Shown here piece by piece: positions 1 to 6,541 of a stretch of DNA of 64,000 nucleotides. The position numbers and the translations under genes were made by a program. Position 1 is the first letter of the stretch. Each line of letters starts with the position of its first letter. The DNA is from Trichomonas vaginalis G3 (lineage: Eukaryota > Parabasalia > Trichomonadida > Trichomonadidae): positions 17,865,962 to 17,929,961 of the forward strand of contig NC_067208.1 in the NCBI RefSeq assembly GCF_026262505.1. Direction: 5' to 3'. The notes under the pieces are model-generated. The model saw nothing but the letters and a program-made list of their open reading frames with translations, was not told the origin of the DNA and did no database searches.

Positions 1-412
1 TGCTACTGTCAGTAAAAGTACTGCTACTGTCAGTAAAAGTACTGCTACTGTCAGTAGAAGTACTGCTAGTAGCAGTAAAACTGCTGCTACTGTCAGTAAA
101 AAGGAAAATTTGAGAGGGTTTTCGACGATAAAGTACTGCTACTGTCAGTAAAAGTACTGCTACTGTCAGTAAAAGTACTGCTACTGTCAGAAAAAGTACT
201 GCTACTGTCAGTAAAAGTACTGCTAGTAGCAGTAAAACTGCTGCTACTGTCAGTAAAAAGGAAAATTTGAGAGGGTTTTCGACGATAAAGTACTGCTACT
301 GTCAGTAAAAGTACTGCTACTGTCAGTAAAAGTACTGCTACTGTCAGAAAAAGTACTGCTACTGTCAGTAAAAGTATTGCTACTGTCAGTAAAAGTACTG
401 CTAGTAGCAGAG
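1..412. repeat. 21-bp minisatellite with a 157-bp higher-order period
   Basis: The block is built from a 21-base unit with core TACTGCTACTGTCAGTAAAAG. Runs of it are interrupted by a variant segment (TGCTAGTAGCAG) and by a longer spacer containing GGAAAATTTGAGAGGG, which occurs near 103 and again near 260, giving a 157-base higher-order period. The array runs off the left edge of the window and stops about 40 bases before the Pro/Gln-rich gene, so it could lie in that gene's upstream region. On the minus strand it reads as Ser/Thr-rich low-complexity peptide, which I treat as a by-product of the repeat. Confidence 0.9.
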
Positions 413-451
413 ATTTTTATCGTTGTGGTCCGACGGTTAAGCCACAAACGA

Positions 452-784
452 ATGTCCGACGTCCCACCAACCGAGTCCATTCCCAAACCAGAGGAACCTA
501 AAGAACCACAACAGTCTCCTCAGCAACCTCAGTTCCAGCAAGTACCTCCGAATTACTACCAATTTCCACCTCAAGGTTACTACCCACCACAAGGCTTCCC
601 GAACTACCCTCCTCAGCCTATGCCTTACTTCCCCAACCCTTGGATGTTCCAGCAAGCTCCACCCCAGCAATTCCAATCTCAGTCCAAGAGAGACCAAGAC
701 TTCGAAGAAGGTCTGAACCGCTTACGCAAAGAGTATGCTACAGCTCCAATTGAGAGAAAGTTGTTCCCGGACCAAAAAATATAA
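452..784 (+). CDS. Pro/Gln/Tyr-rich small protein, function unknown
   Basis: This is a 110-residue protein starting at an ATGTC context like the neighbouring genes. Roughly residues 5-85 are very rich in Pro, Gln, Tyr and Phe (PPQGYYPPQGFPNYPPQP-type stretches), and the last 25 residues are charged and likely helical. Pro/Gln-rich, disordered segments of this type occur in virion or scaffolding proteins, but no family is recognised and that role is not claimed. The reading frame is open further upstream only because the 21-bp minisatellite has no stop in it, so the internal ATG at 452 is preferred. It is followed at once by an AGGTGA hairpin module. Confidence 0.6.
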   Translation: MSDVPPTESIPKPEEPKEPQQSPQQPQFQQVPPNYYQFPPQGYYPPQGFPNYPPQPMPYFPNPWMFQQAPPQQFQSQSKRDQDFEEGLNRLRKEYATAPIERKLFPDQKI

Positions 785-842
785 TTTAGGTGAAGAGGTG
801 AGATTTCACCTTTTTTTTCACCTGTTTTTTCACCCTCTTGAA
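785..842. repeat. AGGTGA hairpin module, copy 1
   Basis: This segment directly follows the stop codon of the Pro/Gln-rich gene. It contains AGAGGTGA, a short loop and TCACCT, able to form a stem, then further TTTTTTCACCT-type repeats. Its position right after a gene suggests 3'-end formation or a boundary element. That role is inferred from position only. Confidence 0.6.
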
Positions 843-888
843 TTTTCATGAATTTTATATATTAATGTTTTCGTTAAGCCACTTTGTG

Positions 889-912
889 CCGTCAGTCAGT
901 CAGTCAGTCAGT
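889..912. repeat. GTCA/CAGT tetranucleotide microsatellite
   Basis: About five copies of CAGT lie exactly where the following KilA-N remnant starts. The related whole gene has TGTCAGCAGTTTAGG at the matching place, so the microsatellite seems to have grown at that junction. Confidence 0.75.
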
Positions 913-1200
913 TTAGGAAAGACTTTAGAAAGTTGTTGGAAAATAAGTCCTGGGAAGAGTATTATAAGGCATTTTGTGAAGAATATAGCAACAGTCTGAA
1001 TTCCGGCGGTTGCTTTTTATACAAAATTCATGCAGGAAATTCTTGAGTTTTGGTTGAAAGAATACGGTGGAGCCAAAAGTGGCTCGACCTCAAAACAAGC
1101 ATTTTATGAGCTTACAAAGGGTGTTATGAATGAATTCAAATGTATTTACATACATCCTGACCTCGTTCATTTTGTTGCTGAATTCAGCAAAAATAATGTT
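911..1200 (+). pseudogene. KilA-N gene remnant, single copy, related to the satellite unit
   Basis: The first part is nearly identical to the KilA-N gene at 1338-2000 (the FRKDFRKLLENKSWEEYYK region). The second part matches a different KilA-N type (LEFWLKEYG, GSTSKQAFYELTK, IHPDLVHFVAEF). This second type is not seen whole anywhere in the window but is the main component of the central array. The remnant is therefore a composite of two KilA-N types and the closest single-copy relative of the array's A and B modules. It looks broken, and I treat it as a fossil. It ends in the same GAATTCAGCAAAAATAATG tail as array module B. Confidence 0.75.
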
Positions 1201-1252
1201 TAGGTGAAGAGGTGAGATTTCACCTCTTTTTTCACCTGTTTTTTCACCCTCT
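1201..1252. repeat. AGGTGA hairpin module, copy 2
   Basis: It follows the KilA-N remnant and is almost identical to the copies at 785 and 2041, with a GAGGTGA/TCACCTC stem then TTTTTTCACCTG. It lies just upstream of a leader cassette, so the module and the next gene's promoter region are adjacent. Confidence 0.65.
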
Positions 1253-1270
1253 TGAATTTTCATGAATTTC

Positions 1271-1337
1271 CTTAAGATAGAAAAAATAAAGTTAGTTTTA
1301 TTTTTATTTATTTTTTATTTTGTATGTAAGAACAGAT
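1271..1337 (+). promoter_or_regulatory. Shared leader cassette, copy 1
   Basis: It begins with CTTAAGATAG, then AAATAAAGTTAG, a T-rich run with repeated TTTTTATT, then TTTTGTATGTAA and ACAGATATGTC, in which the ATG is the start codon. The same block precedes the genes at 2180, 3647 and 4347. Conservation ends at about the second codon, which is why the internal ATG rather than the upstream TTG is taken as the start. Confidence 0.6.
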
Positions 1338-2000
1338 ATGTCAGTCGAAGCAAAAACGTTCACGAACAAATCTAATGGCGAAACATTCACAAAAGGCACT
1401 TATAACGGTATTGAAGTCTTACGTAGAGACAAGGATGGTTATATAAATGCAACAAATATGTGTCAGCAGTTTAGGAAAGACTTTAGAAAGTTGTTGGAAA
1501 ATAAGTCCTGGGAAGAGTATTATAAGGCATTTTGTGAAGAATATAGCAACCGCCGGAATTCCGGCGGTTGGTTTTTATACAAAATTCATGCAGGAATTCC
1601 TGATGAAATCAGACAGGTTAGAGGAACGTATGTAGACCCAAGACTTATAAACTATATAGCAATGTGGGCTTCTCCAAAATATTGTATAGCAGTTGGAAAA
1701 ATTATGGAGTCCATAGACAAGAAAGTTCATGAGAAATTAGATGAAGAAGAACTTGAAGATACAGTAGAGAATGCAAAACATTTGTTTGAAGAAGAAGTTA
1801 GAAAAATGCGCGAAAAACAATTAGAACATGAACGTGAGTTATGTTATGGTTATAGAGACTCTCCATACGAACTAGACCAATGGGAACAAGAAGATTTAAA
1901 GAGAGAATTTAGAGAATATGAACTCGCTAAAATTTCATTAGAAGCTGCAGAAAAGAAGTTAAAAGTTTGGGGTCGTTTTGTACAAAAATATTGTGAGTAA
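1338..2000 (+). CDS. KilA-N domain protein
   Basis: This 220-residue protein is a predicted DNA-binding protein of the KilA-N family, common in large DNA viruses and phages. The KilA-N domain covers about residues 20-125. It includes YNGIEVLRRDKDGYINATNM near 22-41 and GTYVDPRLINYIAMWASPKY near 96-115, the typical N- and C-terminal signatures. Residues 130-165 form a charged coiled coil that may allow dimerisation, and the last 55 residues are charged and helical. It has a leader cassette upstream and an AGGTGA hairpin about 40 bases after the stop. The stop lies in a TAAA context. A perfect GC-rich palindrome encodes residues 71-77. It looks whole. Target site and role are not known. Confidence 0.85.
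   Translation: MSVEAKTFTNKSNGETFTKGTYNGIEVLRRDKDGYINATNMCQQFRKDFRKLLENKSWEEYYKAFCEEYSNRRNSGGWFLYKIHAGIPDEIRQVRGTYVDPRLINYIAMWASPKYCIAVGKIMESIDKKVHEKLDEEELEDTVENAKHLFEEEVRKMREKQLEHERELCYGYRDSPYELDQWEQEDLKREFREYELAKISLEAAEKKLKVWGRFVQKYCE
1547..1570. repeat. Perfect 24-bp palindrome inside the KilA-N gene
   Basis: CAACCGCCGGAA is followed directly by its reverse complement, centred on GAATTC. It is strikingly GC-rich for this sequence and translates in frame as NRRNSGG. A near-palindromic version sits at the same place in every array module A. Confidence 0.9.
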
Positions 2001-2040
2001 ATGAACCATTTATTTTTATTGAATTCAGCAAAAATATAAT

Positions 2041-2094
2041 TTAGGTGAAGAGGTGAGATTTCACCTCTTTTTTCACCTGTTTTTTCACCCTCTT
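2041..2094. repeat. AGGTGA hairpin module, copy 3
   Basis: It lies about 40 bases downstream of the KilA-N stop codon and upstream of the next leader cassette, with the same stem and T-rich tail as copy 2. The GAATTCAGCAAAAAT tract just before it is also shared with copy 2 and with array module B. Confidence 0.65.
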
Positions 2095-2111
2095 GAATTT
2101 TCATGAATTTC

Positions 2112-2179
2112 CTTAAGATAGAAAAAATAAAGTTAGTTTTATTTTTATTTATTTTTTTATTTTGTATGTAAGAACAGAA
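2112..2179 (+). promoter_or_regulatory. Shared leader cassette, copy 2
   Basis: Nearly identical to copy 1, from CTTAAGATAG to ACAGAAATGTC. It serves the unrecognised 311-residue gene, so the cassette is not tied to KilA-N genes alone. Confidence 0.6.
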
Positions 2180-3115
2180 ATGTCAACAATCGGCACAACA
2201 ACAATTCAAACAACAGCACCAAACTCGTTAGTCATGAATCCAACATCTATGTTAGTAGAAATGAAAAGCTTCATTCCTTCTTCATATACTTTTGAAACAG
2301 AAATACAAAGAATAAAGCAGGAACTTTTAACAAGTAATTTAGACTGTACCGCACAGGATGAAGAAAATGAAGAATATCTTTATGACATGCAGGACATAAT
2401 TGACCATTTACCCAAATTGCCTGAAATCCAACAACAAAAACTAACTATTCCTGAATTCGACGAAATTGAAGTCAAAGCAACTGACTCAGTAGAAATAAAG
2501 AAGTTCATACGAATGGTAAATTATGAATTCCTTGGTTTTCATTGCAACCATAAAGTTATGGACAAAGATTGCGACATGTTATATAAGAACATCTCTGACA
2601 TATATAAATCTGGGGAGTTTAAGACATACGACAACTTTGTTTCATTAGCTGCAAAATGTGTATGGCAGATAAGAGATAAAGATAGAAGAGGTAAGGTATG
2701 GAATGAACAGATAAAACCAACTGCTTCAGATTTAAAGAAAACCATTGACGCCTTGGTTGTTTTAGCAGGTAAGGTTTCAGAATATAACGCAAAAATGAAC
2801 CCGCAATGTTCTAAATGTAAAGCAGCAATAAGAAAATATAACTACTCAGTCAAAGAGATAGAAAGAATGCGAAACGACTATGCAGATTTAAAGAAAGAAG
2901 CAGAGAAGCCGGTAGAAGATAAAATGAACATGTTAGAATTTCTGAACAAAAACTATCCAACAGCAGAAGATTTCCTTCTATCTGACGTCAAGAAGAAGTA
3001 TAAAGAAGCTTTCGGCATTGTTAAAACATTCGATGTACTAAAAGAAGAAATTGAAGCTACGAAACTGTTTAGGATTTCAAATATACATCGTACAATTCAT
3101 GTAAAACGCTTATAA
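2180..3115 (+). CDS. Unrecognised 311-residue helical protein with a CxxC motif
   Basis: I do not recognise a family. The first 40 residues are Thr/Ser-rich and probably disordered. The rest is charged and mostly helical. A CSKC motif lies near residues 211-214, followed by a likely coiled coil (about 220-255). The last 60 residues (LEFLNKNYPTAEDFL to the C-terminus) resemble, weakly, a small winged-helix-type module like the C-terminal segments seen in the D5-like gene of the right flank. No catalytic motif is visible. It has a leader cassette upstream, a TAAA stop context and an AGGTGA hairpin after it. It looks whole. A role in DNA binding or replication accessory work is possible but not shown. 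Confidence 0.7.
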   Translation: MSTIGTTTIQTTAPNSLVMNPTSMLVEMKSFIPSSYTFETEIQRIKQELLTSNLDCTAQDEENEEYLYDMQDIIDHLPKLPEIQQQKLTIPEFDEIEVKATDSVEIKKFIRMVNYEFLGFHCNHKVMDKDCDMLYKNISDIYKSGEFKTYDNFVSLAAKCVWQIRDKDRRGKVWNEQIKPTASDLKKTIDALVVLAGKVSEYNAKMNPQCSKCKAAIRKYNYSVKEIERMRNDYADLKKEAEKPVEDKMNMLEFLNKNYPTAEDFLLSDVKKKYKEAFGIVKTFDVLKEEIEATKLFRISNIHRTIHVKRL

Positions 3116-3122
3116 AATAACT

Positions 3123-3171
3123 GGGGTGAAAAATTAGGTGAAAAAAGAGGTGAAATCTCAACTCTTCACCT
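3123..3171. repeat. AGGTGA hairpin module, copy 4 (inverted)
   Basis: The module follows the 311-residue gene but is turned round relative to copies 1-3 (AAAAAAGAGGTGAAATCTCA, then CTTCACCTAAAATATA). Together with the CGCTTATAAAATAACTGGGG tract before it, it is duplicated at 3301-3360. Confidence 0.6.
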
Positions 3172-3300
3172 AAAATATATTTTTATTGAATTCAGCAACA
3201 AAATTCTGAGTAAAATGGCATATAGCTTGTGTCAAACCGTTGAGTTTTCACAAAATTTAAAAAATAACGTTTACCATGTGAAACGCTTATAAAATAACTG

Positions 3301-3360
3301 GGGTAGAAAAGAGGTGAAAAAAGAGGTGAAAAAACAGGTGAAATCTCACCTCTTCACCTA
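3301..3360. repeat. AGGTGA hairpin module, copy 5 (inverted, duplicated)
   Basis: This is a second copy of the downstream region of the 311-residue gene, including its last coding bases (ACGCTTATAAAATAACTGGGG). The segment between the two copies (about 3190-3275) holds nothing I recognise. Confidence 0.6.
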
Positions 3361-3407
3361 AAATATATTTTTATTGAATTCAGCACAAAATTCATGAATT
3401 TCCTCAT

Positions 3408-3554
3408 ATGCTTGCTTCCCTCGGAAAACCGAGAGAAGAGATTCCGTACGAAAATCGCAAGAATTTGGCTCCTGGTTTGAAAGGATATTATGTACATAGA
3501 CTTCTTGTAAATGCTGTTGCAATGTGGGCTTCACCTAAATTATATTTTTATTGA
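3408..3554 (+). pseudogene. KilA-N C-terminal fragment, relative of array module E
   Basis: A 48-codon open frame matches the C-terminal half of the KilA-N domain in the gene at 4347-5150 (YENRKNLAPGLKGYYVHRLL and NAVAMWAS). The same sequence (CTCGGAAAACCGAGAGAAGA onward) is module E of the central array, so this is the single-copy counterpart of that module. It looks like a broken piece of a second KilA-N gene and is treated as a fossil. Confidence 0.75.
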
Positions 3555-3579
3555 ATTCAGCACAAAAATCATGAATTTC

Positions 3580-3646
3580 CTTAAGATAGAAAAAATAAAG
3601 TTAGTTTTTTATAAAATATTTTTTTATTTTGTATGTAAAGACAGAT
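3580..3646 (+). promoter_or_regulatory. Shared leader cassette, copy 3
   Basis: Same order of elements as copy 1 (CTTAAGATAG, AAATAAAGTTAG, T-rich tract, TTTTGTATGTAA, ACAGATATGTC), with a slightly different T-rich middle. Confidence 0.6.
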
Positions 3647-4258
3647 ATGTCAAACATTGAGTTTGAAACAGTTAGAAAGATAGACAATGACACCAAAGTG
3701 GTTAGAATAGGTGATTTAAACGTAAGATACTCAAAGAAATACAACAAATATTCTTTGTCAGACATTATATCTCCATCTGGAAAGAAAACAAAGGACTGGG
3801 TTAGAATTGCTTCTACTCAGAAAATTTTGACAAGAAATCCTGAGCTTATAATATCGGTAAGATTCTATGGAACTACAGCATATCTCATCGACAAAAGTCT
3901 TATACCAATAGTTTTGTTATGGTTAGACCCAGTTGTTGGATATAACTTCATAACATATGGTTCATTCGATACGGAACGTTGCAGTGAAGGCTTACTTTAC
4001 ATCGTTCAGAAACCGAAGGACTTCAATACAAAGAGATATAAGATAGGAAGAACATATAATATAACTCAAAGATATGACAGTACAGTCAATAGAGTCAAGG
4101 TTGTGTTTGTTAATGATATGAGAGCTGCTGAAACAGAACTGCTTGAAGTTTTTGAGAAAATGTATGGTGCTCCCATAAAAGGTAAAGAAACGTTTGAAGT
4201 AGATGAGATAGATAAAGCTATAAAATTATTTGACGAAGTTGCTGAAAAATACATGTAA
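3647..4258 (+). CDS. KilA-N / T5orf172 (GIY-YIG-like) fusion protein
   Basis: This 203-residue protein has two domains. Residues 18-105 form a KilA-N domain (VRYSKKYNKYSLSDI, then IPIVLLWLDPVVGYNFITYG). Residues 114-195 match the T5orf172 branch of the GIY-YIG nuclease superfamily: GLLYIVQ with Tyr118, YKIGRT near 131-136, a helix with Glu162 and ETFEV with Glu182. Fusions of this kind are known in large DNA viruses and phages, where KilA-N or BRO-type domains are joined to nucleases. DNA binding with site-directed cutting is therefore the likely activity. The stop is TAA in a TAAA context. It looks whole. Confidence 0.8.
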   Translation: MSNIEFETVRKIDNDTKVVRIGDLNVRYSKKYNKYSLSDIISPSGKKTKDWVRIASTQKILTRNPELIISVRFYGTTAYLIDKSLIPIVLLWLDPVVGYNFITYGSFDTERCSEGLLYIVQKPKDFNTKRYKIGRTYNITQRYDSTVNRVKVVFVNDMRAAETELLEVFEKMYGAPIKGKETFEVDEIDKAIKLFDEVAEKYM

Positions 4259-4290
4259 AGCGTTTATTTTTGGTCTTTTGTGAAAGTCAG

Positions 4291-4346
4291 AAAATAAAGT
4301 TAGTTTTATTTTTATTTATTTTTTTATTTTGTATGTAAAGACAGAT
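4291..4346 (+). promoter_or_regulatory. Shared leader cassette, copy 4
   Basis: The cassette from AAAATAAAGTTAG to ACAGATATGTC precedes the second KilA-N gene. It lacks the CTTAAGATAG start seen in the other three, which points to the T-rich tract plus TTTTGTATGTAA as the core. Confidence 0.6.
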
Positions 4347-5150
4347 ATGTCAACAATAGAGAACACAACAACAGTTATAGTCCATGAAGCTATAAATGAA
4401 GAATATGAGTGGGTTCAGTTTAACAAACAACTCCGTCTCATTCGTTCGGTCAAAGACGATATGTACCAAATGCAAAGTATTTTGACAGCATGTTTTGCAC
4501 CCGACAATAAGAAACCACAAGACTGGTTTAGGAACCAAAGCCCACAAGAACTTTTGAGTGAAGAACAGCGAGTAGGTAAAAAACCTCAGTCGCCAAAACT
4601 CTATGAAAATCGTGAAAAATTGCCAAACGGTTTGAGAGGACATTATGTACATAGACTTCTTGTAAATGCTGTTGCAATGTGGGCTTCAGCTCGTTATGCT
4701 TGGTATATTTACAGACTTCTTGACGAAATTCATAGACAAGAACGTGAAGAGATGGAAAACAAGCTTGAAGCAAAAGACAAAAGCATTCAGAAAAGAATAC
4801 CACGTTCGGTACCAAAAGGAAAGGAAAAGAACTATAAGTATATGATTTATACTGAAGAGATGGAAAATGAAGAAGATAAAGATATGGTTATGTTGCATTT
4901 AGTCAGAAGAAACAACAAAAGCTTTTACGACCTTGCTAAGATTTACAAATCTGACAGAAATTGGTTCTATCGCGAAAACTTACCGATTTCAATGACACCG
5001 AATGAAGATGTGAAACAAATAGTTCAAGATACGTTACCTCAAACACACTATGATATGAAAGGTTGTACAATACTTACCTTCAAAGAAGACTTACCGCTAC
5101 TGAAAGAAAAAATAACAGAGTATTTTGACAACTTCAAACAAGTAGGGTAG
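4347..5150 (+). CDS. KilA-N protein with a DUF3627-like C-terminal domain
   Basis: A 267-residue protein. The KilA-N domain spans about residues 25-125, with LRGHYVHRLLVNAVAMWASA near 96-115 as the clear C-terminal signature. Residues 125-150 form a charged coiled coil. Residues 160-262 form a second globular domain (YKYMIYTEE, RRNNKSFYDLAKIYKSDRNW, GCTILTFKEDL) that resembles the DUF3627-type domain often found after KilA-N in viral proteins; that match is from memory. It runs towards the packaging ATPase gene with only 15 bases between stop codons. It looks whole. Probably a DNA-binding regulator; the target is unknown. Confidence 0.85.
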   Translation: MSTIENTTTVIVHEAINEEYEWVQFNKQLRLIRSVKDDMYQMQSILTACFAPDNKKPQDWFRNQSPQELLSEEQRVGKKPQSPKLYENREKLPNGLRGHYVHRLLVNAVAMWASARYAWYIYRLLDEIHRQEREEMENKLEAKDKSIQKRIPRSVPKGKEKNYKYMIYTEEMENEEDKDMVMLHLVRRNNKSFYDLAKIYKSDRNWFYRENLPISMTPNEDVKQIVQDTLPQTHYDMKGCTILTFKEDLPLLKEKITEYFDNFKQVG

Positions 5151-5165
5151 ATGAACCATTTATTT

Positions 5166-6038
5166 TTATTGACTTTTTACAATTTGAACTTTGTTTGCGT
5201 AGATATGAATTCTGAAAGAAGTATGAGGGTCTTGTATGACTTTGTACTTCTCCCATAGTTCATGTCTGTCAAACTTACCTGCCATGGACTCTTTCATAAG
5301 TTCCATGAAATCGTCTTCGGACAATCCGGGGAAAAGTACAATGTCAGTAAGTATTCTCTTTACATCCTTACTTAAACTCTTTGCTGTCTGTACACAAATG
5401 ACAACTGAGATGTTAAAGTGTCTGAGCTTCTTAAGAATTCGACACATGTCTTGTTCTCTGTTCTTTAACAAAAGATGAGAAGCAAAGTCATCTAAGATAA
5501 GAAGACATCTATGAGGGTATGTCTTCCAATCGTAAGATTGCAATTTCTTCGAAATGTATTCTATCTCTTTCTGTTTGTTTCTGAAGTGTTTCTTCTCTAA
5601 TATTCTCTGCATTTCCTCATTTGGGTCTTTAAACTTAGAATTTATATACTCATTTATAGCATTGTACTTCAAAACTCTTCTTTGGTACTTCTTTATCCAA
5701 TCCAACAACTCAGAGTCTTTTATACATACTAACTTAGACTTTTTTATAATATCTTTGAACGAATTGACGGTTTGGTCAAATTGACCAGAAGTACTACAAA
5801 TGACTACTAACTCATAGAATGGGTTCTTCTCATCTAGTTCTTGTTGTTGTGCAGCCATTTTAAGATAAGTGAAAGTCTTACCCGACCCAGGTGGTGCGAT
5901 TAGACCTGTTATACCATTCTGAGCAAATAAGAACTTTTCATGTATAGGCTTTATCTGAGCATTTTCTAACTTCCTCTTGTTCTTCTTCAAAACATTCTCA
6001 AATTTTTTGTCAATGTCAGCAAACTTTTTTTCTAACAT
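5166..6038 (-). CDS. A32-like packaging ATPase (FtsK/HerA superfamily)
   Basis: This is a 290-residue P-loop ATPase of the A32 type, which pumps DNA into capsids in Polintons and nucleocytoplasmic large DNA viruses. Walker A is APPGSGKT (residues 48-55), Walker B is CLLILDDF (178-185), and a conserved Gln-containing sensor strand is ISVVICVQT (210-218). A conserved end segment, DIVLFPGLSEDDF, follows. Size and motif order fit the family. The frame is open to an ATG at 6140, but that start overlaps the divergent gene at 6075. The ATG at 6038 leaves a 36-base AT-rich spacer and is preferred. The stop is TAA followed by AA. It looks whole and is the strongest sign that the cluster comes from a capsid-bearing element. 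Confidence 0.85.
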   Translation of the reverse strand: MLEKKFADIDKKFENVLKKNKRKLENAQIKPIHEKFLFAQNGITGLIAPPGSGKTFTYLKMAAQQQELDEKNPFYELVVICSTSGQFDQTVNSFKDIIKKSKLVCIKDSELLDWIKKYQRRVLKYNAINEYINSKFKDPNEEMQRILEKKHFRNKQKEIEYISKKLQSYDWKTYPHRCLLILDDFASHLLLKNREQDMCRILKKLRHFNISVVICVQTAKSLSKDVKRILTDIVLFPGLSEDDFMELMKESMAGKFDRHELWEKYKVIQDPHTSFRIHIYANKVQIVKSQ

Positions 6039-6074
6039 ATTTTTAGAAAAATTAAAATTTTTATCTTTTAGAAA
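6039..6074. promoter_or_regulatory. Divergent promoter spacer
   Basis: Thirty-six bases of almost pure A/T with TTTTTAGAAAA and TTTTATCTTTTAG separate the starts of the ATPase (minus) and the gene at 6075 (plus). Both transcripts must begin here or inside the opposite gene. No further motif is identified. Confidence 0.4.
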
Positions 6075-6470
6075 ATGTCTAGCGATTTCGCTATCTATAT
6101 TCGAGACAAACTTTTTGACAGCAAAACATCCGTCGACCATAAAATCTTACATAGTGTAAACAAGAAAGGTGAATTTGTTCTAAAGTTCTGTTTCTGGGAA
6201 TATGACAAGAACCATAAAACATTACAAAGAGCAGTCTTAAAATTTGTCAATGACAGACTTGTTGACAGAGATGACGCCGATTGGAAAGATGAAGTCCAAC
6301 AAAAGTTCTTAGAATGCAAAGAAGACACATGCGCTGTTCTTGAAGATGAAATAGAAAACAGAATAGATGAGCTATTAAAGGACAAAGAACTTTTACATAA
6401 ATATAGTTGCGCCAAATTTGACATAACTCCACCAGAAAAGAAGAAGAGAGAAAAGAAAAAAAGAAAGTAG
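6075..6470 (+). CDS. Unrecognised 131-residue protein with a basic tail
   Basis: The frame begins at an ATGTC context. Residues 30-65 contain a hydrophobic core (FVLKFCFWEYD), residues 85-115 are acidic and probably coiled (CAVLEDEIENRIDELLKDKE), and the C-terminus is a cluster of Lys and Arg. No known motif is seen. Being divergent from and adjacent to the packaging ATPase suggests a structural or packaging partner, but that is only context. It looks whole. Confidence 0.55.
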   Translation: MSSDFAIYIRDKLFDSKTSVDHKILHSVNKKGEFVLKFCFWEYDKNHKTLQRAVLKFVNDRLVDRDDADWKDEVQQKFLECKEDTCAVLEDEIENRIDELLKDKELLHKYSCAKFDITPPEKKKREKKKRK

Positions 6471-6541
6471 AAAAGAGAAGAAAGAACCTGAACCAGTTCC
6501 AGAGAAAAAGAAATTTGACATGTAAAAATAAAATTTTATTT

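Noticed and set aside
250-486. Ser/Thr-rich minus-strand protein over the minisatellite
   Set aside because: It is the translation of the 21-bp repeat plus the antisense of the Pro/Gln-rich gene, and no independent coding sign was found.
1320-1340. TTG starts that add MYVRTD or MYVKTD to four proteins
   Set aside because: These residues come from the shared leader cassette. The ATG six codons later is where gene-specific sequence begins.
6039-6140. Longer ATPase form starting at 6140
   Set aside because: It would overlap the start of the divergent gene at 6075. The added residues precede the family's conserved core and the ATG at 6038 leaves a plausible promoter spacer.
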